From Dokdonia sp. Dokd-P16 (GTDB lineage Bacteria; Bacteroidota; Bacteroidia; Flavobacteriales; Flavobacteriaceae), in assembly GCF_003095655.1 (NCBI RefSeq), contig NZ_CP029151.1, positions 2,789,001 to 2,853,000 on the forward strand: a DNA stretch of 64,000 bases. Direction: 5' to 3'. The notes beneath the pieces are model-generated. The model was not told the origin of the DNA, made no database searches, and worked only from the letters and a program-made list of their open reading frames with translations. Positions 37,445-46,552 of this stretch are shown here, one piece after another. The position numbers and the translations under genes were made by a program. Position 1 is the first letter of the stretch. Every line of letters starts with the position of its first letter.

Positions 37445-39220
37445 ATGAATGATTACTACCTCAATTCTTTATTAATAGCGCTATTGTTTGTAATGCCGTT
37501 TAGTGCTCAGGCACAATTTTTTCAATCAACACAACAGAATGTATTTGTACCATTACAAAATTCTCAATCATCCGTAGGAGACTACGATAGGGATGGGGAT
37601 ATGGATATTGTAGTTATGGGAATTGATAACTCAGCTGGAAGTCAATATCGAATTATATTATATAATAATGATGGTCAAGGGATTTTTCAAGAAAGTGAAA
37701 TTATATTTACTGAGCAGTTTACTAATGGAGATATAACATTTGTTAATATAGATAGAGATGATGATCTTGATATATTTATAACAGGTTTATCAAATAATGG
37801 AGAAGCTAAGACATTATTTTTCGTTAATGACGGAGCTACTTTTATCCAAGATGATTATTTATTTAATAATACAATAACTAACGGACAATTTGCTTGGGGT
37901 GATCTCAATAATGATAAATATGCAGATCTATTATTATTAGGAGAGGTGGATGCATTATATGAAGAAGCTTATTTATTCAAGGGTTCACGAGACGGCACCT
38001 TTGAAAGTATTACACATGATTTTTTACCATCATTACAGGGGGTTACAGCTTTTGCAGATTTTGATCGTGATGGAGACCTCGATGTAGCTACGTCTGGAGC
38101 GTCACTTGGTGCAGCAAACTATCCATTATATGTCTACGAAAATTTAGGTGATTTTAACTTTCAAATCGCAGCGCAACTTGAAGGCTTCTCTAACGGCTCA
38201 ATGAAATTAAGGGATATTAACGAAGATGGTTTTGTAGATATCATTAAGACAGGGTCCCTTAATAATGATAGTGAATCAGGTTCTAAGGTCTATTTAAATA
38301 ATACCAACTTTGATTTTTTATTAGCAGAGAACATTAATCTTCAGGGAGTAGGAGATGAGTCCAACTTGTTAGTAGCAGATTTCACAGGAAATGGTAGTTT
38401 AGATTTGTTAAATATAGGTAGAGTTCCTCCATTTACACAGGTTTTATTTTATAATGAATTATTAGAAAATGATGGCGACTTTACATTTGTTGAAAACACT
38501 AATACGGGATTACCATTAACATCTTATAATGATATGGAAGTTGCAGATTTTGACTTAGATGGTGATTTAGACCTATTTGTAGTTAATTCTCAAGAAAGTG
38601 ACATTTACCTTAATACACAGGCAACTCCGAACGAGATGCCCAGTTCGCCACCGGTTTTAGAAAGTGCTGTAGCTGGAAGTACAGTGTTATTATCATGGGA
38701 AGCTGGAACAGCTACCAAAACAGCCGTTGATAACTTAAGCTATAATCTTTATATAGGCACTGAGCCCAATACAAGTAATATACTAAGTCCTAATGCAAAT
38801 ATTGAAACGGGTTTAAGATATATTGTAGAATTAGGAAATAATCAGTATAGCACAAGTTATAATCTAGCTGATTTTGAGATAGGAACTTATTATTGGTCTG
38901 TGCAGACTATTGATAATCAGTATGTAGGTTCATCATTTTCACAAGAACAATCATTTGAGATTAAAACCCTAGGTTTAAACGACGATACAACATCGCTAGT
39001 TATGGTCGCAAATGATTATGATAATAGTCAATGGAAAGTAAACGCTTCATCACATATTGAGATAATCTCGCTGTATACTTTGAGTGGACAAGCCATAAAT
39101 CAATACAGACCTAACGCCATTGATTTTACAATAGACTATTCAGAATTATCTAGTGGTATTTATATCTTAAGCTTGAAAACTGAAAACGGTTCTCAAGCTT
39201 TTAAGGTAATAAAGAATTAA
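37445..39220 (+). CDS. FG-GAP/VCBS-repeat protein with T9SS sorting domain
   Basis: This 591-residue secreted protein has a signal (LLIALLFVMPFSAQAQ). Repeated Asp-rich FG-GAP/VCBS blocks follow (VGDYDRDGDMDIVVMG, DFDRDGDLDVATSG, DFDLDGDLDLFVVN), which likely bind calcium in a beta-propeller. A fibronectin-III-like segment around 400-500 precedes the C-terminal type A sorting domain (IEIISLYTLSGQAINQY, then YILSLKTENGSQAFKVIKN), which directs export by the type IX system and surface anchoring. Its stop abuts the convergent ybaB gene. The ligand is unknown. Confidence 0.88.
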   Translation: MNDYYLNSLLIALLFVMPFSAQAQFFQSTQQNVFVPLQNSQSSVGDYDRDGDMDIVVMGIDNSAGSQYRIILYNNDGQGIFQESEIIFTEQFTNGDITFVNIDRDDDLDIFITGLSNNGEAKTLFFVNDGATFIQDDYLFNNTITNGQFAWGDLNNDKYADLLLLGEVDALYEEAYLFKGSRDGTFESITHDFLPSLQGVTAFADFDRDGDLDVATSGASLGAANYPLYVYENLGDFNFQIAAQLEGFSNGSMKLRDINEDGFVDIIKTGSLNNDSESGSKVYLNNTNFDFLLAENINLQGVGDESNLLVADFTGNGSLDLLNIGRVPPFTQVLFYNELLENDGDFTFVENTNTGLPLTSYNDMEVADFDLDGDLDLFVVNSQESDIYLNTQATPNEMPSSPPVLESAVAGSTVLLSWEAGTATKTAVDNLSYNLYIGTEPNTSNILSPNANIETGLRYIVELGNNQYSTSYNLADFEIGTYYWSVQTIDNQYVGSSFSQEQSFEIKTLGLNDDTTSLVMVANDYDNSQWKVNASSHIEIISLYTLSGQAINQYRPNAIDFTIDYSELSSGIYILSLKTENGSQAFKVIKN

Positions 39221-39221
39221 T

Positions 39222-39545
39222 TTACTTAAACATATCCATACCAGGTATGTTAGGCATACCTTCTTTGGCAACTGCTGCCATTTCTGTATCGTGGATGTTT
39301 TGTGCTTTCTCTAGCGCTTTATTAAGCGTTAAGATTAAATAATCTTCTAGTTGCTCTTTATCTTCAAGTAGACTATCATCAAGACTGATTTCCTTTAATC
39401 GCCCGCTTGCAGTTACTGTAAGTTTTAATAAATTATCTGATGACGACTCATCTACAAGTACTGTTTTAAGACGTTCTTTTGTTTCTTCTGCTTTTACTTT
39501 TGCTTCCTGGAGTTTGCCCATTAAGCCCATCATATCTCCAAACAT
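39222..39545 (-). CDS. ybaB: YbaB/EbfC nucleoid-associated protein
   Basis: This 107-residue protein matches YbaB/Ebf[27 protein letters not shown], then [21 protein letters not shown] and [22 protein letters not shown]. Members form tweezer-shaped dimers that bind DNA. The gene converges with the FG-GAP gene with a 1-bp gap. A reverse-strand promoter (TTG, 23 bp, TAACTTTG) lies 26 bp upstream. It is not next to dnaX or recR here, unlike many other bacteria. Confidence 0.92.
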   Translation of the reverse strand: MFGDMMGLMGKLQEAKVKAEETKERLKTVLVDESSSDNLLKLTVTASGRLKEISLDDSLLEDKEQLEDYLILTLNKALEKAQNIHDTEMAAVAKEGMPNIPGMDMFK

Positions 39546-39570
39546 AGTTTTGTGTTTTGTATTAAGAAGA

Positions 39571-39604
39571 CAAAGTTATTAAATGATTATGAAGCTATTT
39601 ACAA
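39571..39604 (-). promoter_or_regulatory. Promoter of ybaB
   Basis: On the reverse strand TTG (39602-39604), a 23-bp spacer and TAACTTTG (39571-39578). Confidence 0.55.
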
Positions 39605-39633
39605 GAACGGAAAATAGTTAAGCCTGTGCGTTG

Positions 39634-39641
39634 TATTTTTG
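39634..39641 (+). promoter_or_regulatory. -7 promoter element of S9 peptidase gene
   Basis: TATTTTTG, 26 bp before the TTG start codon. Confidence 0.5.
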
Positions 39642-39666
39642 TGAGCATTTTATAAAATAAATTACT

Positions 39667-41727
39667 TTGACAAAGCACATATTACCTCCAGTAGCCAAAA
39701 AGATTTCAGTACAATTAGAGAAGCATGGAGATATCCGTACTGATGACTATTTCTGGATGAAAGAGCGCGATGCTCCTGAGGTTCTTGATTATTTAAATCA
39801 AGAGAATGAATATTATCATAAACTTACAGCGAATACAAAGGACTTTCAGAAATCACTTTTTGAAGAAATGAAAGCGCGTATTAAGGAAGATGATTCCTCG
39901 GTGCCTTATAAGCATAATGGTTTCTGGTACTATCGTCGTTTTGAGACTGGAAAAGACTATCCACTATATTGTAGAAAAGAAGCCACCTTAGATAGTGAAG
40001 AAATTATAGTTTTTGACAATAATAAAATGGCAGAAGGTTATTCTTATTTTAGTCAAGCTAGTTATGCCGTATCTGAGGATAATATGATTGCTGCTTTTGG
40101 GATTGACACGGTAAGTAGAAGGCAATATACAATCAGATTTAAAAATCTTAAGACTGGAGAAATTTATCCAGCTGAAATCAAAAACACTACTGGTGGCGCC
40201 GTTTGGTCTAACGATAATAAAACAGTTTATTACACTCGAAAAGACGAAGAAACCCTACGATCTAATCAAATATTTAAGCACACCCTAGGAACAGATCCAA
40301 GCCAAGACGAACTTGTTTATCAAGAAAATGACGAGACATTCTATACTTATGTTTTTAAGTCGAAGTCTAAGGATTACATCATGATAGGTTCTGATAGTAC
40401 GATGACGAGCGAATTTCGTTTTGCATCTGCGGCAAAGGGTACTACAGATTTTAAGGTTTTTCAAGAACGTACAAGAGGGCTGGAGTATGCAGTATCTCAT
40501 TATGACGATTCTTTTTATATACAGACTAATAAAGATAAAGCGACCAACTTTAAACTCATGAAAACGCCAGTATCTGCTACTGGAATGGAAAATTGGGTTG
40601 ACATAATCCCTCATCGAGATGATACCTTGCTAGAAGATGTAGAGATTTTTAAGGATTTTCTTGTGGTAAGTGAGCGTAGCAATGGGTTGAATAAAATACA
40701 CATCAAGCGATGGGATAATTCAGAAAGCTATTATTTGCCTTTTGATAATGAAACATACGACGCTTATCCTACCACAAATATCGATTTTGATACTCAGATT
40801 TTACGATATGCTTATAATGCGCTTAATACACCTGCGTCTGTTATAGATTTTGATATGGTCACTCAAGAAAAAGTGGTCCTTAAAGAGCAAGAGGTATTAG
40901 GCGGAAACTTTGATAAAGATAATTATAACATGGAGCGCATCTGGGCAACTGCTCAAGATGGAGTTAAGGTTCCAGTATCTATAATCTACCACAAAGACAC
41001 ACAACTAGATGGTACAGCTCCTTTGTTACAGTATGCCTATGGAAGTTACGGTAGTACTACAGATCCTTCTTTCTCAACAATAAGATTATCTCTTTTAGAT
41101 CGTGGTTTTATATATGCAATCGCACACGTGAGAGGAGGTGAGTATTTAGGCAGAAAGTGGTATGAGGATGGAAAGTTGCTCAAGAAAAGAAATACGTTTA
41201 CAGATTTTATTGATGTTTCAAAACATTTGATAAGTAACTCTTACACTTCGGCGAGTCATTTATATGCTTACGGAGGTTCGGCAGGAGGATTATTGATGGG
41301 TGCAATTGTTAATATGGCACCAGAGCTTTACAATGGTATTATTGCGGCCGTACCTTTTGTAGATGTAGTAACAACGATGCTTGACGATACTATTCCGCTT
41401 ACCACAGGTGAGTATGATGAGTGGGGAAATCCTAATGAAAAGGAGTCCTATGAGTATATGAAGAGCTACAGTCCTTATGATAACGCTTTCGCGAAAGCGT
41501 ACCCAAACATATTTGTTACCACGGGATACCATGATAGTCAAGTACAGTACTGGGAACCTGCAAAATGGGTGGCAAAGTTGCGAGAAATGAACCAAGCAGA
41601 TACAAAAATCATGTTTCATTGTAATATGGATGCAGGTCATGGTGGTGCTTCTGGACGTTTTGAAGCATTAAAAGAAATCGCCGAAGATTATGCCTTTTTA
41701 CTTGACTTAGAGTCTATTACTCAGTAA
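39667..41727 (+). CDS. ptrB: S9 family oligopeptidase (oligopeptidase B)
   Basis: This 686-residue serine oligopeptidase cleaves peptides after basic residues if it is true oligopeptidase B. The N-terminal propeller starts TDDYFWMKERDAPEVLDYLNQEN. The catalytic alpha/beta-hydrolase domain has the nucleophile in GGSAGGLLMG and the Arg/His region MDAGHGGASGRF. Start codon TTG is supported because homologs open with a similar KHILPPVAKK stretch. One iterated palindrome is embedded in frame as AFAKA in the loop DNAFAKAYPN. No signal peptide was found, so it is probably cytoplasmic. Confidence 0.9.
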   Translation: MTKHILPPVAKKISVQLEKHGDIRTDDYFWMKERDAPEVLDYLNQENEYYHKLTANTKDFQKSLFEEMKARIKEDDSSVPYKHNGFWYYRRFETGKDYPLYCRKEATLDSEEIIVFDNNKMAEGYSYFSQASYAVSEDNMIAAFGIDTVSRRQYTIRFKNLKTGEIYPAEIKNTTGGAVWSNDNKTVYYTRKDEETLRSNQIFKHTLGTDPSQDELVYQENDETFYTYVFKSKSKDYIMIGSDSTMTSEFRFASAAKGTTDFKVFQERTRGLEYAVSHYDDSFYIQTNKDKATNFKLMKTPVSATGMENWVDIIPHRDDTLLEDVEIFKDFLVVSERSNGLNKIHIKRWDNSESYYLPFDNETYDAYPTTNIDFDTQILRYAYNALNTPASVIDFDMVTQEKVVLKEQEVLGGNFDKDNYNMERIWATAQDGVKVPVSIIYHKDTQLDGTAPLLQYAYGSYGSTTDPSFSTIRLSLLDRGFIYAIAHVRGGEYLGRKWYEDGKLLKKRNTFTDFIDVSKHLISNSYTSASHLYAYGGSAGGLLMGAIVNMAPELYNGIIAAVPFVDVVTTMLDDTIPLTTGEYDEWGNPNEKESYEYMKSYSPYDNAFAKAYPNIFVTTGYHDSQVQYWEPAKWVAKLREMNQADTKIMFHCNMDAGHGGASGRFEALKEIAEDYAFLLDLESITQ
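41484..41499. repeat. Iterated palindrome inside oligopeptidase gene
   Basis: CGCTTTCGCGAAAGCG, perfect 16 bp extended right by T, read in frame as AFAKA. Confidence 0.93.
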
Positions 41728-41799
41728 GTGGGTAAAACGCTGTTTATAACAGTATGATATTGAACTAGTGTAGAGGAAACACGTTCCATATTTTTATGT

Positions 41800-41807
41800 T
41801 ACTTTTG
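41800..41807 (+). promoter_or_regulatory. -7 promoter element of cysteine-synthase-like gene
   Basis: TACTTTTG matches TAnnTTTG, 53 bp before the ATG. Confidence 0.5.
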
Positions 41808-41860
41808 CTCTGTTTTGCACGTCTCATTTTTGAGATTGTGTAGCGCTTTAACCAAGATAT

Positions 41861-42901
41861 ATGAATAAGGATTTAAACGTGTATGATAACGTGTTACAAC
41901 TAGTAGGTAACACACCACTCATCAAGTTAAATAAAATTACAGAAGGCTTTGAAGGTCAGTTTTACGCAAAGGTAGAGGCTTTTAACCCGGGACACTCATC
42001 AAAAGATCGTATCGCTCTTCATATTATAGAAGAGGCAGAACGTACAGGAGTTCTTAAACCTGGTGATACTATTATTGAAACTACATCTGGAAACACAGGG
42101 TTTAGTATCGCAATGGTAAGTATTATTAAAGGATATGAATGTATCCTTGCAGTGAGCTCAAAATCATCACCAGATAAGATTGATGCTTTAAAAGCGATGG
42201 GAGCAAAGGTGTATGTATGTCCTGCAAATGTAAAGGCAGACGACCCGAGATCTTATTATAGTGTGGCAAAGCGTTTACATGAAGAAAATAAGGGCTCTGT
42301 TTATATCAACCAATATTTTAATGAGTTGAATATAGACGCTCACTTTAATACTACAGGACCAGAAATCTGGAATCAAACAGAAGGTAACATTACACACTTA
42401 ATTGCTTGTAGTGGAACTGGAGGTACCATATCTGGTACTGCACGTTTTTTAAAGCAACAAAATCCAGCAATAAAAATTATAGGTATAGATGCTTATGGAT
42501 CTGTGATTCAAAAGTATCATCAAACCCGTGAGTTTGACGCAGCAGAAATTTATCCGTACCGTATTGAAGGACTAGGAAAAAACTTAATACCCTCTGCAAC
42601 AGACTTTGATTCAATAGATAAATTTGAAAAAGTAAGTGATCAAGAGAGTGCTCACAGTGCGAGAGAGATTGCTACTACAGAAGGTCTATTTGTAGGATAT
42701 ACAAGTGGTGCTGCTATTCAAGGAGTAAAACAACTTGCAGCTCAAGGAGAGTTTGACGAGAATAGCAAGGTGGTAGTTATTTTTCCAGATCATGGAAGTC
42801 GCTATATGAGTAAAGTGTTTTCTGATAAGTGGATGAATGATCAAGGTTTTTTTGATAGTCAAAATGAAGAGACTGTAGCAACTATAGAATACATCAAATA
42901 A
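41861..42901 (+). CDS. PLP-dependent cysteine/cysteate synthase-like enzyme
   Basis: This 346-residue fold-type II PLP enzyme has the Schiff-base Lys in [15 protein letters not shown] and the phosphate loop [22 protein letters not shown], the substrate carboxylate loop, is preserved. It resembles cystathionine beta-synthase or cysteine synthase but has no C-terminal CBS regulatory domain. Its neighbour is an alpha-oxoamine synthase. In sulfonolipid-making Bacteroidetes such a pair would supply cysteate and then capnine, so cysteate synthase is a real alternative to a cysteine synthase role. This substrate call is inference from context. Confidence 0.8.
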   Translation: MNKDLNVYDNVLQLVGNTPLIKLNKITEGFEGQFYAKVEAFNPGHSSKDRIALHIIEEAERTGVLKPGDTIIETTSGNTGFSIAMVSIIKGYECILAVSSKSSPDKIDALKAMGAKVYVCPANVKADDPRSYYSVAKRLHEENKGSVYINQYFNELNIDAHFNTTGPEIWNQTEGNITHLIACSGTGGTISGTARFLKQQNPAIKIIGIDAYGSVIQKYHQTREFDAAEIYPYRIEGLGKNLIPSATDFDSIDKFEKVSDQESAHSAREIATTEGLFVGYTSGAAIQGVKQLAAQGEFDENSKVVVIFPDHGSRYMSKVFSDKWMNDQGFFDSQNEETVATIEYIK

Positions 42902-42925
42902 ACGTTTAAAATATTACGTATATTT

Positions 42926-42952
42926 AAGCTCCTACCTATGTAGGAGCTTTTT
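42926..42952 (+). terminator. Terminator between the two PLP enzyme genes
   Basis: 10-bp perfect stem AAGCTCCTAC/GTAGGAGCTT with loop CTAT followed by TTT, so the next gene relies on its own promoter. Confidence 0.85.
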
Positions 42953-42986
42953 GATTTTGGGCATCATATTACAATTATTTTTGTAT

Positions 42987-43017
42987 TTGTTCAAAATATC
43001 AAAAATGTGTACTTTTG
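42987..43017 (+). promoter_or_regulatory. Promoter of alpha-oxoamine synthase gene
   Basis: TTG (42987-42989), 20-bp spacer and TACTTTTG (43010-43017). An upstream in-frame ATG at 43007 overlaps the -7 box and is not the start. Confidence 0.8.
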
Positions 43018-43039
43018 CACCTGTTTTCAAAACAAGTTT

Positions 43040-44299
43040 ATGAGAGATTTATTTGATAAAATTTACAAGGATAAGGGGCCATTAGGTAAATGGGCTTCAG
43101 TGGCAGAGGGATACTTTGTTTTTCCTAAACTAGAAGGACCTATTTCTAACCGAATGAAGTTCCAAGGAAAGGAAGTAATTACATGGAGTGTAAATGATTA
43201 TTTAGGTCTTGCAAATCGTCCAGAAATACGTGAGGTAGATGCGCAAGCAGCAGCAGATTATGGTGCGGCTTACCCTATGGGAGCTCGTATGATGTCTGGT
43301 CATACTTCATTACATGAACAATTACAAAATGAGTGTGCGGAGTTTGTACAAAAAGAAGCTGCATATCTTTTAAACTTTGGATACCAAGGTATCATGTCTA
43401 CTATTGACGCATTAGTTGGTAAAGATGATATTATCGTATATGACGTAGATACTCATGCTTGTATTATAGATGGTGTTCGTTTGCATATGGGTAAACGTTT
43501 TACCTACAAGCATAACGATATGGCAAGTATCGAAAAAAATCTTGAGCGTGCTACTAAGATGGCAGAGCAAACAGGAGGAGGAATCCTCGTGATTTCTGAA
43601 GGTGTTTTTGGAATGCGTGGAGAACAAGGGAAGCTTAAAGAAATAGTAGCCCTTAAGAAAAAATTTAACTTCCGTTTACTTGTTGACGATGCACATGGTT
43701 TTGGAACTTTAGGAGCAACGGGAGCTGGAGCTGGAGAAGAGCAAGGAGTACAAGATGACATTGATGTGTATTTTGCAACATTTGCAAAGTCTATGGCATC
43801 AACAGGAGCTTTTATTGCTGGAGATCAAGAAATCATTGATTACTTAAAATATAACCTAAGATCACAAATGTTTGCAAAGTCATTGCAAATGCAACTTGTG
43901 GTAGGAGCGCTCAAACGTCTTGATATGTTACGCACAATGCCAGAACTTCGTGAGAAGTTATGGGAGAATGTAAACGCACTTCAAGGAGGATTAAAAGAAA
44001 GAGGTTTTGATATAGGGACTACACAATCATGTGTAACTCCTGTATATCTTAAAGGAAGTGTACCAGAAGCAATGGCACTTGTAAAAGATCTTCGTGAGAA
44101 TCACGGTGTATTTTGTTCTATTGTGGTGTATCCAGTGATTCCTAAAGGACTTATTTTACTTAGAATGATACCTACAGCTTCACACACTCTTACAGATGTA
44201 GAAGAGACTTTAAATGCTTTTGAAGCAATTCGTGAGCGATTAGATAATGGAACTTATAAAAGACTTTCTGCTAAAGTAGCAGAAGCTTTTGGAGCATAA
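43040..44299 (+). CDS. Alpha-oxoamine synthase (serine palmitoyl- or cysteate acyltransferase-like)
   Basis: This 419-residue PLP enzyme joins an amino acid to an acyl thioester with loss of CO2. Features are TWSVNDYLGLANRPE, MGARMMSGHTSLHEQLQ, LLVDDAHGFGTLG with the PLP Asp, and the Schiff-base Lys in FATFAKSMASTGAFIAG. The family includes serine palmitoyltransferase (sphingolipids) and the cysteate acyltransferase that makes capnine in flavobacteria. The adjacent cysteine-synthase-like gene favours the second, but this is inference. The start is ATG 43040, about 16 nt after the predicted transcription start. A long perfect hairpin terminator follows. Confidence 0.85.
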   Translation: MRDLFDKIYKDKGPLGKWASVAEGYFVFPKLEGPISNRMKFQGKEVITWSVNDYLGLANRPEIREVDAQAAADYGAAYPMGARMMSGHTSLHEQLQNECAEFVQKEAAYLLNFGYQGIMSTIDALVGKDDIIVYDVDTHACIIDGVRLHMGKRFTYKHNDMASIEKNLERATKMAEQTGGGILVISEGVFGMRGEQGKLKEIVALKKKFNFRLLVDDAHGFGTLGATGAGAGEEQGVQDDIDVYFATFAKSMASTGAFIAGDQEIIDYLKYNLRSQMFAKSLQMQLVVGALKRLDMLRTMPELREKLWENVNALQGGLKERGFDIGTTQSCVTPVYLKGSVPEAMALVKDLRENHGVFCSIVVYPVIPKGLILLRMIPTASHTLTDVEETLNAFEAIRERLDNGTYKRLSAKVAEAFGA

Positions 44300-44320
44300 A
44301 ACTCCACTATATATTTAAAA

Positions 44321-44360
44321 AATAAGCCGTTACTTTTAAAAGTAACGGCTTATTTTTTTT
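44321..44360. terminator. Bidirectional terminator, 34-bp perfect palindrome
   Basis: Perfect palindrome (AATAAGCCGTTACTTTT and its complement, 44321-44354) without an intervening loop, followed by a T-run. It lies between convergent genes. Confidence 0.88.
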
Positions 44361-44375
44361 TACACTATTTAAAAT

Positions 44376-45263
44376 CTATACTTGACTATCATTAGAAGAA
44401 GCCATTTGTAGTTGATTATCAAATTGCAGTGTTCTAATAGGGAACGGAATATTTACATCATTTGCGTCAAAAGCTTTCTTTATCGCTAGCATTCCTTGGT
44501 GCTTGGCAGTTAGTTTTTCTTTTCCATTTACACAATCTACCCAGTATCTACATATAAAGTCAATTGAACTTCCTCCAAAGGAAGTGTAGAAAAATTCTAC
44601 CTCCTCCTTGTCACCTTCTTGAGGAAATTTACTTGAGATGGTATCCTTAGTTAGTTTTTCTACCATTTCCAAGTCAGATTCATAACCTACACCACATTCT
44701 ATTATAATGCGCATACGCTCTGTAACCGAATAATTTTTCATCGGGTTGTCAGTAATCGTTTTGTTTGGTATCACAACAATATTATTATCTGGCTCCCTTA
44801 TGCTAAAGTTATTGAGCTTAATATCTTCTATAAAACCTACATATCCACTAGTTTCTACCCAGTCTCCTATATTTACCCTTTTTCTAAATGATAAAATAAT
44901 ACCTGCGATCCCATTTGCAAGAGCTCCTTGAAGTGCAAGACCTATTACAAGTCCAGAAACTCCTGCTCCAGCAATTAGCGTATTCAGTGTTTTATCTAGA
45001 TTTAATACACCTAATGCGAGAAATATACCTACGAGTACTACAAATACAGCGAGGGCTCTACCTATGAGTTTTGTGATAGATTGTTGTGGGACGTATCGTT
45101 TTACTATTTTCTGCGAGTACTTATTTACAAATCTCGATACGAAATAAGCAATTAATAGCACTAGGAGAGCGACTCCTAAGTTTGGTAAGTTCCTTATGAA
45201 AGCTTCTACCCATCCCCAGAGTTTTTCTGAGAGATTATTTAATGATTCAGTAATCTTATCCAT
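44376..45263 (-). CDS. mscS: MscS-family mechanosensitive channel
   Basis: This 295-residue protein has three N-terminal helices, including LGVALLVLLIAYFVSRFVNKYSQ. The Gly/Ala-rich pore helix GAGVSGLVIGLALQGALANGIAGI is diagnostic. The cytoplasmic beta-domain follows (RKRVNIGDWVETSGYVGFIEDIKLNNFSIREPDNN). It opens under membrane tension to release solutes. Start M at 45263 is preferred, as the upstream in-frame segment is short and basic with no membrane logic. It is monocistronic. Confidence 0.92.
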   Translation of the reverse strand: MDKITESLNNLSEKLWGWVEAFIRNLPNLGVALLVLLIAYFVSRFVNKYSQKIVKRYVPQQSITKLIGRALAVFVVLVGIFLALGVLNLDKTLNTLIAGAGVSGLVIGLALQGALANGIAGIILSFRKRVNIGDWVETSGYVGFIEDIKLNNFSIREPDNNIVVIPNKTITDNPMKNYSVTERMRIIIECGVGYESDLEMVEKLTKDTISSKFPQEGDKEEVEFFYTSFGGSSIDFICRYWVDCVNGKEKLTAKHQGMLAIKKAFDANDVNIPFPIRTLQFDNQLQMASSNDSQV

Positions 45264-45386
45264 GTCTTTTTTTTGGTTGGATTTCAATTTACCTCTGCTT
45301 GCTATGGTGAACAAGGGCTTTAACCATCATTAACGCATGGAATAAGATATTTTGAGTAAATATTAAGAAGTTATATGAGAATGTTA

Positions 45387-45402
45387 CGCTTTCGCGAAAG
45401 CG
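45387..45402. repeat. Iterated palindrome between MscS and EEP genes
   Basis: CGCTTTCGCGAAAGCG, perfect 16 bp, beginning 23 bp from the end of the EEP gene. Confidence 0.93.
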
Positions 45403-45425
45403 TGAAAAAAACAATAATTCTCCGC

Positions 45426-46484
45426 CTAATGATTCTCTGAAACTCTAGCCGAAAGAATCCCATCGCCTATTATCTCCTGAATGTTTTCCTTGTCCTCTGT
45501 TGTGATTTCAGGATTTGCAACATCAATATTTACCATAGGAAATGCTATGTTATAGTACATAGCAAAATGATCTGACCCAAAATAAGCTAGTCGCTTCATG
45601 TTTGTTACATGAAGATCTTTTGAGTAAAATAAATGGTCAAGAGGGAATCTGAGTAACCAATAATTTGCATGAAAGGAAGGGTAGAGACCACGGCCTACGC
45701 GTGGATCTAGATACCCAGTGATTTTACTAAAAAGTCTAGAAGTCTTAGACCATACCACATCATTGAGATCACCGCAAACTACGGTTGCATCTTTGGATTC
45801 TCTACATTGCTTACCTACAAGCATCAACTCTGCATCACGTTCTTTTGAAGTCTCGTTTTCTGATGGACTAGGAGGAGCAGGATGTATTGCTATAAGATTA
45901 AAAGGCTGCTCTGCATACGTTATCTCGCAGTGTATGGATGGGATATCCTTTTCTACAAGATATTTTATCTCTGATGATTGAAACGGAATTTTTGAATATA
46001 CATGCATTCCATAAAAATTATCTAGTGTAGCTTTTACGGTGTGAGTATACTCTGGAAAAGCTTGAGATATTTCGTTGTCCCACTTTTCGTCAGACTCCAT
46101 GGTGATAAATATGTGAGGATTGCTCTCCTTTATGATTGTTATAAATTTATCGTAGTTCGTGTTGGTCTGTAATACATTTGCGGTCACAAGAGTGAGCTGT
46201 TTTTTGTGGAACTCTGCCTGAGGTTTACGTCTATGATAGAAAGGTGTGTAGGGTCTTATAAGCCATAATTGAAATAAAAGAACCGCTATCATTACAGCTA
46301 TAAAAATAATATGTGTGACAGTGAAGACCTCCCAAGATATAAATGCAACTCCCAATAATAGTAGCTGAATAACTACTGTTTGAATTCTCACAAAATCAAA
46401 AAAGCGTATACTCCAGTGCGTAGCCGGAAGCAAGGGCAGTAGTGGCCCTATGATGAATATTGAGAAGAGTAGTAGTAGTATCAT
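45426..46484 (-). CDS. Membrane-anchored endonuclease/exonuclease/phosphatase-family protein, copy 1
   Basis: This 352-residue protein has three N-terminal membrane helices and an EEP (DNase I-like) domain. Motifs are LVTANVLQTNTNYDKF, a catalytic Glu in ITMESDEKW, AIHPAPPSPSENET, GDLNDVVWS and the final SDHFAMYYN (Asp-His). EEP proteins hydrolyse phosphodiesters in nucleic acids or phosphoinositides; the substrate here is unknown. A close paralog lies at 60857-61951 (TANVLQ, AIHP, LDPR(V/I)GRG, PLDHLF and SDHF are shared). It follows a TlpA-like gene on the same strand, with a terminator between. Confidence 0.85.
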   Translation of the reverse strand: MILLLLFSIFIIGPLLPLLPATHWSIRFFDFVRIQTVVIQLLLLGVAFISWEVFTVTHIIFIAVMIAVLLFQLWLIRPYTPFYHRRKPQAEFHKKQLTLVTANVLQTNTNYDKFITIIKESNPHIFITMESDEKWDNEISQAFPEYTHTVKATLDNFYGMHVYSKIPFQSSEIKYLVEKDIPSIHCEITYAEQPFNLIAIHPAPPSPSENETSKERDAELMLVGKQCRESKDATVVCGDLNDVVWSKTSRLFSKITGYLDPRVGRGLYPSFHANYWLLRFPLDHLFYSKDLHVTNMKRLAYFGSDHFAMYYNIAFPMVNIDVANPEITTEDKENIQEIIGDGILSARVSENH

Positions 46485-46496
46485 TATAGTAAATGT

Positions 46497-46530
46497 AAAA
46501 AAGCATCGCGATAGGAGCGATGCTTTTTTA
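46497..46530. terminator. Terminator of TlpA-like gene
   Basis: 9-bp stem AAGCATCGC/GCGATGCTT with flanking A- and T-runs, located between the TlpA-like gene and the EEP gene. Confidence 0.85.
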
Positions 46531-46552
46531 GAATAGTTTGTGATTTAAAACG

